Below are positions 24,316-33,836 of a DNA stretch of 64,000 nt, one piece after another. The stretch's first letter is position 1. The number at the start of each line of letters is the position of its first letter. Below the pieces are notes generated by a model that did not search any database, had not been told where the DNA came from, and was given only the letters and a program-made list of their open reading frames with translations. This stretch comes from Flavobacterium pallidum. Lineage in GTDB: Bacteria > Bacteroidota > Bacteroidia > Flavobacteriales > Flavobacteriaceae. The DNA is taken from contig NZ_CP029187.1 of NCBI RefSeq assembly GCF_003097535.1, forward strand, positions 806,001-870,000. The letters are read 5' to 3'. The position numbers were made by a program, and so were the translations under genes.

Positions 24316-27231
24316 TTACCTGCTTAACACCACTTTCTTCGAAACCTTATACTTTTCATTTGATATTGAAAGCACGTACATTCCGTCCTGAAGCGTTTCA
24401 ATGTTCATGGTATCAGAGGCAGCATTGGTTTGCTTTGAAAAGATGCTCCTGCCCCTCATATCACATAGAGTGAGCGTGGTAGTTGATGCAGGATCAGGAA
24501 GTTTTACGTTCAGCAAGCCTTTTGTCGGGTTTGGGTATACCGCAACATTGGCTTCAAATTGTTGGTATTCGGTATTCAGGTTTGCCGAAACGACATTACA
24601 GAAATTCAGGCTGAAATTATTGATTACGCCACCATCCCCATTGAAGGCATCGACTACATATAAAGTCCACACCCCATCAGCAGGCATGTTATTAAAGTCG
24701 CTCAACGGATCAACCGGCTGCACAATTCCTGAAATACCTGGATTGGTACCGCAAACATAAGGTGTCCCCGCATCGCTTACCGTAGCAACGATATCATCAT
24801 TATCGCCGCATGGCTGTTCAAACAGGCGTATGAACGGATTGCCCAATGCATTGGGGCCTTCAAGATAAACTGTAAAATCTTCGATATAAGTATGGGAGAT
24901 ATTAACACTGACCGCAAGGCTGCCCACTGTCATTCCGCCTGAAACGGTTATAGGCACAGACCCCACAGAATTTTCCGTGTCGCCGATAAGAGCGTTGGAA
25001 TAATCTGTAGCGGCATACACGATATCGCAGGTTTGTGACCCGGTATCAAATCGGTTCACGGTATTGGATGTGGCTTGTCCGCAAACATTTATCGGAAGCA
25101 CCCTCCAGTAATATCTTGTAGCCGCGCTTAATCCCGAAAGGATATAATCTGTCTCGGTGGTAACTATGTCCGTCACCAAAGTATTGAAATCCGGCGTGGT
25201 AGAAACCTGCAGTCGATAACTTTGCACATTATTGCCCGGTTCCCAGTCAAGACCCAACGTTGTTGCCAGGCCTTGTTGCATATTTGCCGGGGTTGTTAAA
25301 AGCAGGTTCTCATAAGTACTGCTGTAAATTTTCAGGTTTACGTTTTTTATCTCTTCTTCGGTGCTGTTTTGTCCTTTGAAGCCTATAACATAATCGCCCG
25401 CGGCAAGCCCCTGAAGGTTTGAAAGCGTCATCGTAACCGGGCCAGGAATCGCTAACGAGGACTGACTGAAAGTTGCCACAACTCCTGGAGGCAAGCCTAA
25501 GGCCGAAAAAGTAGTCGCTTCAGAAGTAGTCGCATTATAATTAAAACTATATGCAGCTGTGCCCGAACTGCAAACCACCTGGTCCGGTGAAGACGCCGTT
25601 AATGCAAATTGCGATTCGATTCCGGTGACAACCAGTGAAAATTTCTGCGAACCACCCACCAGTGTCCCTTTGTGGGTTACGGTAATCGTAAAAGTTCCAA
25701 AAGCGTTCGGGATATCGACACGTTCCACATTGTCCACATTATTATCTGAAATATTGGTTGCGGTCTGGTTTGCATTTGCACGCAATTTCCACGGATAATA
25801 GGTTGCCGCATTTTGGGTGATCCTGATATCAAGGTCATTTACAAGCGCAGGAGTCGTATCATTGAGGTTCCCATTACCAACCTCGCCCGGTACATCTGTC
25901 CATACGATAGTGGCTTTCATCGGAACATCACCGCTTGCGTTTACAGTAATAGTATAGGTCTGGCCCTGGTTCAGGGTTTCTTCACTAATCACAGATCCAA
26001 TACCATTATTACTGATGGCTTCGGCTGCTTTTTTTCCATTCAATAATCCCCATCCGAAAACAGCATCAGGTCCCGCCAACCCTGCATCATCAGCAGTATG
26101 GCAGGCCAATGCTTTTAATGTAGCGGATTTCATGAATTGCTGGTTCACATTTTTATAATGTTGCTGAAGCAAAAGCAACGTTCCCATTACGTTTGGCGAG
26201 GCCATTGATGTTCCGGAAATGCTTCCGTAATCAGTATCGCTGCTTTCAAAAGTCGAATATAGATTGGTCCCGTTCCCTGTAATATCCGGCTTGATGCGCA
26301 AATCATCGGCCGGTCCCTGGCTGCTGCTGCTGTTAATGGAAACTGATGTAAGATTTCCGGATTGGGTAATAACCGCATCCTGGCAATTCGCTACTACCAG
26401 GTTATTTTTAGAAACCTTATTTCCTGTAAGCTTGTCAAATCCCGCAGTGGAACCCTGATTATTGGCATCGTTTCCATTGTTTCCGGCCGAAGCTACCATC
26501 AGGTAATAGGGCGAATTGTATGCGATTTCATCCCAAGTGCGCGCATCATCATCATAAGACCCGATATACCATCCCGGTACTGAAGTGGATGGGACACCAT
26601 AAGAATGGTTTGAAAGCAACATACCCGCCTGCACTTCCGAAAGTACCTCGCCGGTATCATTGGTCCAGTTGAAAGTCCTCGCATTGGCCATAGGCGCCAT
26701 GCCTTTCGCAGCAGGATCTACCCCTGCGGCGACTACTGTCCCGGTAACATGTGTCGAATGGAAATTATTACCGTCTGGTCCCGCAGTGGCATCCACCACG
26801 GCAACACGCCCGCCAAATTCCTGATGCGAGGCACGTACTTTTCCGCCGTCCCATATCCTTGCAGTCATACCCTGCCCTTTCAGGTTATATACAGATTGCA
26901 GGATATTTGCCCTGGTCGAAATGGCTGCATTCACATTTGAGGTGGAATAATAAATCGGGAAACCCTGTGGAGAGACTTTCATCAATTCTTCATAAGAGCC
27001 GTCCCTACCCATCCTGAATTCCGGCCAGCCATTTATTTTGGCGGCCTCGATTGCTTTCTTTTTTTCTATTTCTGATTTGCGGGTATACTTTTGTTCCAGT
27101 GATTTCAGCTTGACAAGATCATAATCCCGGATGATGTCACCCACCTCTTTAGCGTTTTGGGAAAAAGCAAATGATGTTAAAAGCATTGCTGCAAAAACAA
27201 AAAGAGTCGTTTTTTTAAATGTGGTTTTCAA
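24316..27231 (-). CDS. S8 family serine protease with T9SS sorting domain
   Basis: A 971-residue secreted protease. A signal peptide (to about residue 25) precedes a short propeptide-like region and the subtilisin domain. The catalytic Asp is in RIWDGGKV, His in FHSTHVTGT and Ser in SGTSMASPN, with the oxyanion Asn in ASAGNNGND. Next come a fibronectin-III-like segment (about 645-735, with YRLQVSTTPDF and ATRYYWRVLPIN) and a proprotein-convertase P-like domain (about 740-890). The C-terminal 80 or so residues, with VYPNPTKG and a final KKVVLSR, are a type A T9SS sorting domain, so it should be exported and attached or released at the cell surface. Confidence 0.95.
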   Translation of the reverse strand: MKTTFKKTTLFVFAAMLLTSFAFSQNAKEVGDIIRDYDLVKLKSLEQKYTRKSEIEKKKAIEAAKINGWPEFRMGRDGSYEELMKVSPQGFPIYYSTSNVNAAISTRANILQSVYNLKGQGMTARIWDGGKVRASHQEFGGRVAVVDATAGPDGNNFHSTHVTGTVVAAGVDPAAKGMAPMANARTFNWTNDTGEVLSEVQAGMLLSNHSYGVPSTSVPGWYIGSYDDDARTWDEIAYNSPYYLMVASAGNNGNDANNQGSTAGFDKLTGNKVSKNNLVVANCQDAVITQSGNLTSVSINSSSSQGPADDLRIKPDITGNGTNLYSTFESSDTDYGSISGTSMASPNVMGTLLLLQQHYKNVNQQFMKSATLKALACHTADDAGLAGPDAVFGWGLLNGKKAAEAISNNGIGSVISEETLNQGQTYTITVNASGDVPMKATIVWTDVPGEVGNGNLNDTTPALVNDLDIRITQNAATYYPWKLRANANQTATNISDNNVDNVERVDIPNAFGTFTITVTHKGTLVGGSQKFSLVVTGIESQFALTASSPDQVVCSSGTAAYSFNYNATTSEATTFSALGLPPGVVATFSQSSLAIPGPVTMTLSNLQGLAAGDYVIGFKGQNSTEEEIKNVNLKIYSSTYENLLLTTPANMQQGLATTLGLDWEPGNNVQSYRLQVSTTPDFNTLVTDIVTTETDYILSGLSAATRYYWRVLPINVCGQATSNTVNRFDTGSQTCDIVYAATDYSNALIGDTENSVGSVPITVSGGMTVGSLAVSVNISHTYIEDFTVYLEGPNALGNPFIRLFEQPCGDNDDIVATVSDAGTPYVCGTNPGISGIVQPVDPLSDFNNMPADGVWTLYVVDAFNGDGGVINNFSLNFCNVVSANLNTEYQQFEANVAVYPNPTKGLLNVKLPDPASTTTLTLCDMRGRSIFSKQTNAASDTMNIETLQDGMYVLSISNEKYKVSKKVVLSR

Positions 27232-27260
27232 AGTAGTTGTGGTTTTTTTGGAAATGTGGC

Positions 27261-27268
27261 CAAATATA
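27261..27268 (-). promoter_or_regulatory. -7 box of the subtilase gene
   Basis: On the minus strand this reads TATATTTG, an exact TAnnTTTG match, 29 bases before the start codon. No TTG is seen at the usual spacing. Confidence 0.5.
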
Positions 27269-27369
27269 TGCGCATTTAATGAGTATAAGGTGCGATTCCC
27301 TGTTAAATTTTAAGATTTAAAACCATGGACACCCCGCCTGATGCCGATTGTTTTTATTATTTTTATCCG

Positions 27370-29061
27370 ATGAATCCAAAACCTTTGCTGGCTGTACAGG
27401 ACCTCAGCATTTCTTTTAGGGGCGCAGCCGGATGGCAGGCAGTCGTACACCATATTTCATATAACCTTTATGCCAATGAAATCCTTGGCATCGTTGGCGA
27501 ATCCGGTTCAGGAAAATCGGTTTCCTCATTGGCCGTCATGGGGTTGCTCCCTAAAGAGATATCAAAGATTACATCCGGTTGCGTGATTTTTGACGGTAAT
27601 GATCTTTCTAAATCCGATTCAAAAGCCATGCAGCAACTGCGCGGCAACGACATCGGGATGATTTTCCAGGAACCGATGAGCTCACTTAATCCTTCGCTTT
27701 CCTGCGGTTATCAGGTACTTGAAGTGTTGCTAAGGCATACGCCAATGTCTGGAAAACAAGCCAAGGCCGAAGTGATTTCGTTATTTGAAAAGGTAAAATT
27801 ACCCGACCCGCAAAAATTATACGACCGTTACCCGCATGAAATTTCAGGCGGACAAAAGCAACGCGTTATGATTGCCATGGCGATTGCATGCAAACCGAAA
27901 CTGCTGATTGCGGACGAACCCACCACCGCACTCGATGTTACCGTACAGAACGAAATCATCCTGCTGCTCAAGGAAATCCAGAAGGAAACAGGGATGAGCA
28001 TCATTTTCATCTCGCACGATTTGTCATTGGTTTCGGAAATTGCCGACCGTGTTTTGGTGATGTACAAAGGGGAAATCGTCGAACAGGGAAACGCCCTTAG
28101 TGTTTTTCACCATCCGGCGCATCTGTATACGAAAGCTTTGATCAGTTCACGTCCGTCGCTCGATGTGCGGTTGAAACGCCTTCCGACCATTCATGACTAC
28201 CTCAACAATGTGGTTCCTGACGAAGTGGTTTCTGCGGAAGCGCGAAAACAAAGGCAAGCCATATTATATCAAAACGCACCGCTGCTTGAAGTATGCAATG
28301 TCGAAAAAGAATATTTCTCGGCCGCCGGATTATGGGGAAAAAAGCATGGTTTTAAAGCCGTGAACAACGTCAGTTTTCAATTGTATGAAGGAGAAACCCT
28401 CGGATTGGTAGGGGAATCCGGCTGTGGAAAATCCACTTTGGGAAATGTTATCCTGCAGCTTGACAAAGCGACAGCGGGGCAGGTTTTATACCGCGGAAAG
28501 GACATTACCAAACTCAATGCTGCCGATATTAAGGCATTGCGCCGCGAAATCCAGATTATCTTCCAGGATCCTTATTCCTCTTTAAATCCAAGGATTCCCG
28601 TCGGGAAAGCGATTATGGAACCGATGCAGGTGCATGGGCTTTATAAAAATGACAGGGAACGCAAAGCAAAAACCATCGAAATCCTGCAGCGTGTGGGTTT
28701 GGCAGAGGAACATTTTCATCGTTATCCGCATGAATTTTCAGGGGGACAAAGGCAGCGTATCGGGATTGCCCGTACGATTGCATTGCACCCGAAACTGATT
28801 GTTTGCGATGAATCGGTATCGGCATTGGACATTTCGGTACAGGCGCAGGTGCTGAATTTATTGAATGAACTGAAAGAGAATTTCGGGTTTACCTATATTT
28901 TCATTTCGCATGACCTTGCCGTGGTAAAATACATGAGCGACCAGGTTTTGGTCATGAACAAAGGAAAAATCGAGGAAATGGCCGATGCCGACGAGATTTA
29001 TGCGCATCCGCAGAAAGAATACACTAAAAAGTTGATTAACGCGATTCCGAAAGGAAGTTAA
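27370..29061 (+). CDS. Oligopeptide-type ABC transporter, fused ATP-binding protein
   Basis: A 563-residue protein with two complete ABC ATPase domains in tandem, equivalent to OppD-OppF or DppD-DppF fused. Domain 1 has GESGSGKS, SGGQKQR and LLIADEPTTALD; domain 2 has GESGCGKST, SGGQRQR and LIVCDESVSALD. It would power import of peptides or related solutes. No permease or binding-protein gene is adjacent, so the partners are elsewhere. I favour the ATG at 27370 (MNPKPLLAV); a start at 27325 adds 15 residues not seen in this family. Confidence 0.92.
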   Translation: MNPKPLLAVQDLSISFRGAAGWQAVVHHISYNLYANEILGIVGESGSGKSVSSLAVMGLLPKEISKITSGCVIFDGNDLSKSDSKAMQQLRGNDIGMIFQEPMSSLNPSLSCGYQVLEVLLRHTPMSGKQAKAEVISLFEKVKLPDPQKLYDRYPHEISGGQKQRVMIAMAIACKPKLLIADEPTTALDVTVQNEIILLLKEIQKETGMSIIFISHDLSLVSEIADRVLVMYKGEIVEQGNALSVFHHPAHLYTKALISSRPSLDVRLKRLPTIHDYLNNVVPDEVVSAEARKQRQAILYQNAPLLEVCNVEKEYFSAAGLWGKKHGFKAVNNVSFQLYEGETLGLVGESGCGKSTLGNVILQLDKATAGQVLYRGKDITKLNAADIKALRREIQIIFQDPYSSLNPRIPVGKAIMEPMQVHGLYKNDRERKAKTIEILQRVGLAEEHFHRYPHEFSGGQRQRIGIARTIALHPKLIVCDESVSALDISVQAQVLNLLNELKENFGFTYIFISHDLAVVKYMSDQVLVMNKGKIEEMADADEIYAHPQKEYTKKLINAIPKGS

Positions 29062-29072
29062 ATAAAATACCT

Positions 29073-29522
29073 ATGGCCAATATTTTTATCACAGAAGATT
29101 ACAAAAAACTCCTGACACGTCTGCACAAAATTTCACCTGAATCCCAGCCTTTATGGGGTAAGATGAATGTATCGCAAATGCTGCTGCATTGCCAGAAACC
29201 ACTTGATGTGGCTACCGGAAAACTTGTGCTTAAGCATGGGCTGATTGGCTGGCTTTTCGGGAAAATGATTAAGAAAAGCTTCCTGAAAAAATTAGGCTTC
29301 GGTAAAAACTCCCCTACGGCACCCGAGTTTAAGATTGTCGACACACCTGATTTTGAAAAAGAAAAAGCAACCTTAATCGGTTTGGTAACGGAATTTGGAG
29401 AAAAAGGACCGGCCGTTATTGTCAATAAGAAGCACCCTTTCTTCGGATTAATGACCGACGAGGAATGGGGCATGCTGCAATACATTCATCTGGACCATCA
29501 TTTGAAGCAGTTTGGGCAGTAA
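29073..29522 (+). CDS. DinB-like protein (DUF1569 type)
   Basis: A 149-residue four-helix-bundle protein of the DinB superfamily. Metal-ligand-like histidines appear in MLLHCQKPLD and near the end in HLDHHLKQFG, the arrangement of the DUF1569 branch. Some DinB relatives are thiol-dependent S-transferases; the job here is unknown. It follows the ABC gene by 11 bases. Confidence 0.8.
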   Translation: MANIFITEDYKKLLTRLHKISPESQPLWGKMNVSQMLLHCQKPLDVATGKLVLKHGLIGWLFGKMIKKSFLKKLGFGKNSPTAPEFKIVDTPDFEKEKATLIGLVTEFGEKGPAVIVNKKHPFFGLMTDEEWGMLQYIHLDHHLKQFGQ

Positions 29523-29537
29523 GGTTTAAATGAAAAT

Positions 29538-30197
29538 TTACTTTAAATCACCCATTTCAGGAATATCCCCTTCAATGATCAATTCGGCTTCGGTCGAAGC
29601 GATGATGTGTGCTACAGTTACGTCAGGCGCACGTTCCAAAAGTTTAAATCCGTTTGGTGTGATTTCCAAAACGGCTAGTTCTGTAACGACTTTTTTCACA
29701 CAGCCGACACCGGTTAATGGCAAAGTGCAACGCTTCAGTATTTTGGATTCACCTGCCTTATTGACGTGCATCATCGCTACGATGATATTTTCTGCGGAAG
29801 CGACCAGATCCATCGCACCGCCCATACCTTTTACCATTTTTCCAGGGATTTTCCAATTCGCGATATCGCCGTTTTCAGCAACTTCCATAGCACCTAAGAT
29901 TGTCAGATCCACATGCTGGCTGCGTATCATCCCGAAACTGAACGCGGAATCGAAAAAACTTGCTCCCGGCAACGTAGTAATGGTTTGTTTTCCGGCGTTG
30001 ATGACATCAGCGTCTTCTTCGCCTTCAAAAGGGAAAGGGCCCATGCCCAACACGCCGTTTTCACTCTGGAATTCCACTGCAATATCTGTGCGGACATAAT
30101 TGGCAACCAAGGTTGGAATCCCGATGCCAAGGTTCACATAATAACCGTCTTTGACTTCCTTTGCGATGCGCTTTGCTATTTCTTCTTTACCTAACAT
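29538..30197 (-). CDS. scoB: 3-oxoacid CoA-transferase, beta subunit
   Basis: A 219-residue subunit of a succinyl-CoA:3-ketoacid CoA-transferase. The catalytic Glu lies in the conserved SENGVLGMG motif, and VNLGIGIPTLVANY is the usual opening. With the alpha subunit it moves CoA between succinyl-CoA and acetoacetate, a ketone-body and short-chain acid step. It lies 24 bases after scoA, in one transcript. Confidence 0.95.
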   Translation of the reverse strand: MLGKEEIAKRIAKEVKDGYYVNLGIGIPTLVANYVRTDIAVEFQSENGVLGMGPFPFEGEEDADVINAGKQTITTLPGASFFDSAFSFGMIRSQHVDLTILGAMEVAENGDIANWKIPGKMVKGMGGAMDLVASAENIIVAMMHVNKAGESKILKRCTLPLTGVGCVKKVVTELAVLEITPNGFKLLERAPDVTVAHIIASTEAELIIEGDIPEMGDLK

Positions 30198-30221
30198 AAT
30201 TGAATTAGAAAATTGAGATAA

Positions 30222-30920
30222 TTATTTTTTTCTCACGGTCCGTTGCTCAATGCGTTTCTCAAACTTTTCCCCTTTGAAAATCCGTTGCACCAAAATGCCC
30301 GGGATATGGATTTCATTTGGGTCAAGGCTGCCTACGGGCAGTAATTCCTCGACTTCGGCAATCGTAATTTTTCCGGCACCAGCCATAGGAGCGTTGAAAT
30401 TGCGGGCGGTTCCTTTGAATATCAGGTTTCCGGCTTCGTCGCCTTTCCATGCTTTTACGATGGCAAAATCTGCTTTGTAAGCATGTTCCAGGATGTGCAT
30501 TTTCCCATTGAACTCACGGGATTCTTTTCCTTCTGCAACTTCTGTACCGTAGCCTGCCGGTGTATAAAATGCCGGGATTCCGGCTTGTGCGGCACGGCAT
30601 TTTTCGGCCAAAGTACCTTGTGGCGTGAGTTCGACTTCGAGTTCGCCGGAAAGCATCTGGCGCTCGAATTCGGCGTTCTCGCCTACGTATGAAGAAATCA
30701 TTTTTCTGATCTGGCGCTTCTGCAAAAGCAACCCAAGCCCGAAATCGTCTACCCCTGCGTTATTGGAAATGCAGGTCAGGTCTTTGACATCTTTTCGCAC
30801 GAGTTCGGCGATGCTGTTTTCAGGGATGCCGCAAAGGCCAAAACCGCCGAGCATGATGGTTTGGCCATCTTCAATCCCTGCGAGCGCTTCGCTGACGTTA
30901 TTTACTTTCTTATTGATCAT
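30222..30920 (-). CDS. scoA: 3-oxoacid CoA-transferase, alpha subunit
   Basis: A 232-residue subunit with the family signature [14 protein letters not shown] near residue 20 and [25 protein letters not shown] near 130. It pairs with the adjacent beta subunit. It lies downstream of pbp1A on the same strand, separated by the dispersed element copy D. Confidence 0.95.
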   Translation of the reverse strand: MINKKVNNVSEALAGIEDGQTIMLGGFGLCGIPENSIAELVRKDVKDLTCISNNAGVDDFGLGLLLQKRQIRKMISSYVGENAEFERQMLSGELEVELTPQGTLAEKCRAAQAGIPAFYTPAGYGTEVAEGKESREFNGKMHILEHAYKADFAIVKAWKGDEAGNLIFKGTARNFNAPMAGAGKITIAEVEELLPVGSLDPNEIHIPGILVQRIFKGEKFEKRIEQRTVRKK

Positions 30921-30930
30921 ATCGTGGTTT

Positions 30931-31008
30931 TTAGCCCGGATGGAAGCGGCATCCTTTTTCCTGCTTCTTTAGCAGGGAAAAGATACAACGGACAGCCGGA
31001 ACAGCTTC
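30931..31008 (-). repeat. Dispersed hairpin element, copy D
   Basis: On the minus strand this 78-bp element begins GAAGCTG and ends near GGGCTAA. Its hairpin arms are long: plus-strand 30951-30965 pairs with 30971-30984 around a five-base loop, about 14 pairs. The arm sequences (C/G and A rich) differ from copy A but remain complementary. It starts 17 bases after the pbp1A stop, on the same strand. Confidence 0.85.
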
Positions 31009-31025
31009 AAATAAAAATCATTGGC

Positions 31026-33347
31026 TTAACCGCCCAAATCCAATTCGTCCGTGTCCTGCTCCTGTCCGCCTTCAGTATCAGTGGTGTCTTTTACCGCTGC
31101 GGCATAACAATCGACTTTTATGGCAAGGTTAGGCGGGCGTTTGAATTGCTCCATCGAGACTTTAAGGGAGCTGTCACCGTAACATTTTTTCATAAACATC
31201 GCCCAGATCGGCAGGGCGGCAGTCGCGCCTTGCCCGTAAGTGATGCCTTTAAAGTGCGCCGAGCGGTCTTCATTACCAACCCATACCCCGGCGGCCAGAT
31301 CCGGAACCATGCCTACAAACCAGCCGTCGGATTGATTTTGGGTAGTACCGGTTTTTCCTGCGATCGGGTTTTTGAAAACGTATGGATACCCCGTAACACG
31401 GTTGTAGCCATTGCCACCGCCCTGCGTCCTTAAACGTGCTCCGGAACCGGATTCGGTAACGCCTTCGAGCAGTTTGAGCACGGCATACGCGATGTCTTTG
31501 TTGAGTACGTCGTGTGATTCGGTTACTGGTTTGTAAAGTTCAACACCGTTCTTATCCTCAATTTTGATGATTACCTGTGGTTTGACATAAATGCCTTCAT
31601 TGGCAAACGTGCTGTAGGCTGCCACCATATCCTCAACGGTAATTTCAACAGCACCCAACGCGATGGAAGGCTGTGCCGGGATGTCCGATTTTACGCCGAG
31701 TTTATGCGTGAGGTCTATCACCGCTTCAGGACCTACCTTATCGATAAGTTTCGCCGAAACCGTGTTGATGGAAAGTGCCAGTGCCTTTTTCAGTGTTACC
31801 ATGCCGCGGTATTCCCCATTGGAGTTGTTTGGGGTCCAGTTTTCGGTGACGTGGTGGCGGCCTTTCGGGATAGTAAAGGGAGAATCGAGAATGGAATCGC
31901 AAGGTGACATTCCGGCTTGCTCAATCGCCGTAGCATACACGAATGGCTTGAATGTAGAACCTACCTGGCGCGCGCCCTGTGCCACGTGGTCGTATTGGAA
32001 ATGCTTGTAATTGATGCCGCCAACCCAGACTTTTACATTACCAGTCTTTGGCTCCATGGCCATCATCCCGGTTTGAAGGAAATGCTTGTAATAACGGATA
32101 GAATCGTTCGGGCTCATGACGGTATCCTTTTCACCTTTCCAGCTAAAGACTTTCATTTTGGTCTTGACGTTGAATGATTTCAGGATGTCTTCTTCTGATT
32201 TGTCTTCGGCTTTCATAAGGCTCCAGCGCTCGGAATTTTTGCGGGCACGCATCATCAATCTTTCGGTCTCTTCGTCGTTCAGGTTAACAAAAGGCGCGTT
32301 TTTATTGGTTTTCTGCTGGCTCCAGAATTCTTCCTGCAGGTTGGCCATATGGTCTGTAACGGCTTCCTCGGCATAAGTCTGCATACGGGAATCGATGGTG
32401 GTGTAAATCTTGAGGCCGTCTGTATAAATATCGTAATCGCTGCCGTCCGGCTTTTTGTTTTCCTTGACCCATTCCTTCATGAAATCACGCAGGTATTCTC
32501 GGAAATAAGTGGCAATCCCATCAGTATGGCTTTCGGGATGGAAATGCAATGTGATCGGTTTTTCTTTTAAAACGATGGCTTTTTCTTTATCCAAAACGCC
32601 GTTGCGTACCATTTGGTCCAGTACGATATTGCGGCGTGTCTTTACGCGTTCAGCGCGACGGACGGGATTAAAGTACGATGGATTGGTAAGCATTCCTACA
32701 AGCATGGCGCTTTCTTCAACATTTAAATCTTTTGGCTCTTTTCCGAAATATACTTTTGCTGCAGAACGGATTCCTACAGCAGTATTGACAAAATCGGCTT
32801 TATTGAAATACATCGCAATGATTTCGTTTTTGGTGTATTGCCTTTCGAGGCGTACGGCGATGATCCATTCTTTGGCTTTCTGGATCATCCTGAACGGAAG
32901 GAACCTGGAGCCTTCACCATGGAAAAGCATTTTGGCAAGCTGTTGCGTCAGGGTACTCGCACCACCATTGGTCCCCAGCCTCATCATAGCACCGACGGTA
33001 CGTTTACCGTCAATTCCTGAATGCTCGTAAAAACGCTCATCTTCAGTAGCGACCAGCGCCTTGACAAGGTCTTGCGGCAAATCGGAATATTTTACCGAAG
33101 TTCGGTTTTCGTTATAGAACTTCCCAATGGTTACCCCATCTGCGGAAATAATTTCAGTAGCCAAATTCGAATTCGGGTTCTCCAATTCGTCAAAAGATGG
33201 CATATGCCCCAGGAGTCCCCACGAAGCCAAAAGGAAGAAAAGGAAAATCCCGCCCAGGGTATACAAAAATACCCGCCAGAATTTCTTCCTGTAGTATTCG
33301 ATATCTTTTACGACATCGGGTTTATTGTTGTTTTTTTTGATTGCCAT
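31026..33347 (-). CDS. pbp1A: Penicillin-binding protein 1A (bifunctional transglycosylase/transpeptidase)
   Basis: A 773-residue class A PBP. One membrane segment (about residues 28-48) anchors it in the inner membrane. The glycosyltransferase-51 motifs EDERFYEHSGID and STLTQQLAKML are present. The transpeptidase motifs are SxxK in VGSTFKPF, SxN in ALSINTVS and KTG in AGKTGTTQ. It polymerises and cross-links peptidoglycan. It follows gldH by three bases on the same strand. Confidence 0.96.
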   Translation of the reverse strand: MAIKKNNNKPDVVKDIEYYRKKFWRVFLYTLGGIFLFFLLASWGLLGHMPSFDELENPNSNLATEIISADGVTIGKFYNENRTSVKYSDLPQDLVKALVATEDERFYEHSGIDGKRTVGAMMRLGTNGGASTLTQQLAKMLFHGEGSRFLPFRMIQKAKEWIIAVRLERQYTKNEIIAMYFNKADFVNTAVGIRSAAKVYFGKEPKDLNVEESAMLVGMLTNPSYFNPVRRAERVKTRRNIVLDQMVRNGVLDKEKAIVLKEKPITLHFHPESHTDGIATYFREYLRDFMKEWVKENKKPDGSDYDIYTDGLKIYTTIDSRMQTYAEEAVTDHMANLQEEFWSQQKTNKNAPFVNLNDEETERLMMRARKNSERWSLMKAEDKSEEDILKSFNVKTKMKVFSWKGEKDTVMSPNDSIRYYKHFLQTGMMAMEPKTGNVKVWVGGINYKHFQYDHVAQGARQVGSTFKPFVYATAIEQAGMSPCDSILDSPFTIPKGRHHVTENWTPNNSNGEYRGMVTLKKALALSINTVSAKLIDKVGPEAVIDLTHKLGVKSDIPAQPSIALGAVEITVEDMVAAYSTFANEGIYVKPQVIIKIEDKNGVELYKPVTESHDVLNKDIAYAVLKLLEGVTESGSGARLRTQGGGNGYNRVTGYPYVFKNPIAGKTGTTQNQSDGWFVGMVPDLAAGVWVGNEDRSAHFKGITYGQGATAALPIWAMFMKKCYGDSSLKVSMEQFKRPPNLAIKVDCYAAAVKDTTDTEGGQEQDTDELDLGG

Positions 33348-33350
33348 AAT

Positions 33351-33836
33351 TTAGTCTGTTGATTCAATCCTGAAACCCACATCTGTGATTCCCGCCAGTT
33401 CCGCAACGCCCGGAATCTTTCCGGTCTGACGGACAGCATGGCTAATGCTCACTTTATACTCACCTTGTTTCGGGAACTTCATTTTCTCTTTATAAAACAG
33501 CTTGTTTTCCTTGATATCTGTGAAACCATCGCCTAACAATGACCCGTCGGGTGCTGTCATCTGGTATTGCAAAGTATCCACTTTCGTAAGTCCGCCCGGT
33601 TGTTCCAATGCCACTATCAAAAATAAATTGCTGAACTGGTAATCGTTATTATCACGCACATTTACAAACAAATCATACGCTTTAGTAGTATCCGGACTTT
33701 GGAATTTGAATGTCACCACACTGTCCTTTTTCCAAACAGCACCCACCGATTTGTACTCGTCAAATACGCGTTTCTTATCGCAGGAAACCAGCATCGACAG
33801 TGTTAAAAGTAATAATAGACTATTCTTTAGGCCCAT
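33351..33836 (-). CDS. gldH: Gliding motility lipoprotein GldH
   Basis: A 161-residue lipoprotein (MGLKNSLLLLLTLSMLVSC, lipobox Cys19). GldH is required for gliding motility in Flavobacterium johnsoniae; the family pattern VFDEYKSVGAVWKKDSVVTFKF just after the Cys is characteristic. I start it at 33836; upstream residues of the longer frame come from the C-terminal tail of the preceding gene read out of frame. The start overlaps the RicT-like gene by 17 bases. Confidence 0.93.
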   Translation of the reverse strand: MGLKNSLLLLLTLSMLVSCDKKRVFDEYKSVGAVWKKDSVVTFKFQSPDTTKAYDLFVNVRDNNDYQFSNLFLIVALEQPGGLTKVDTLQYQMTAPDGSLLGDGFTDIKENKLFYKEKMKFPKQGEYKVSISHAVRQTGKIPGVAELAGITDVGFRIESTD

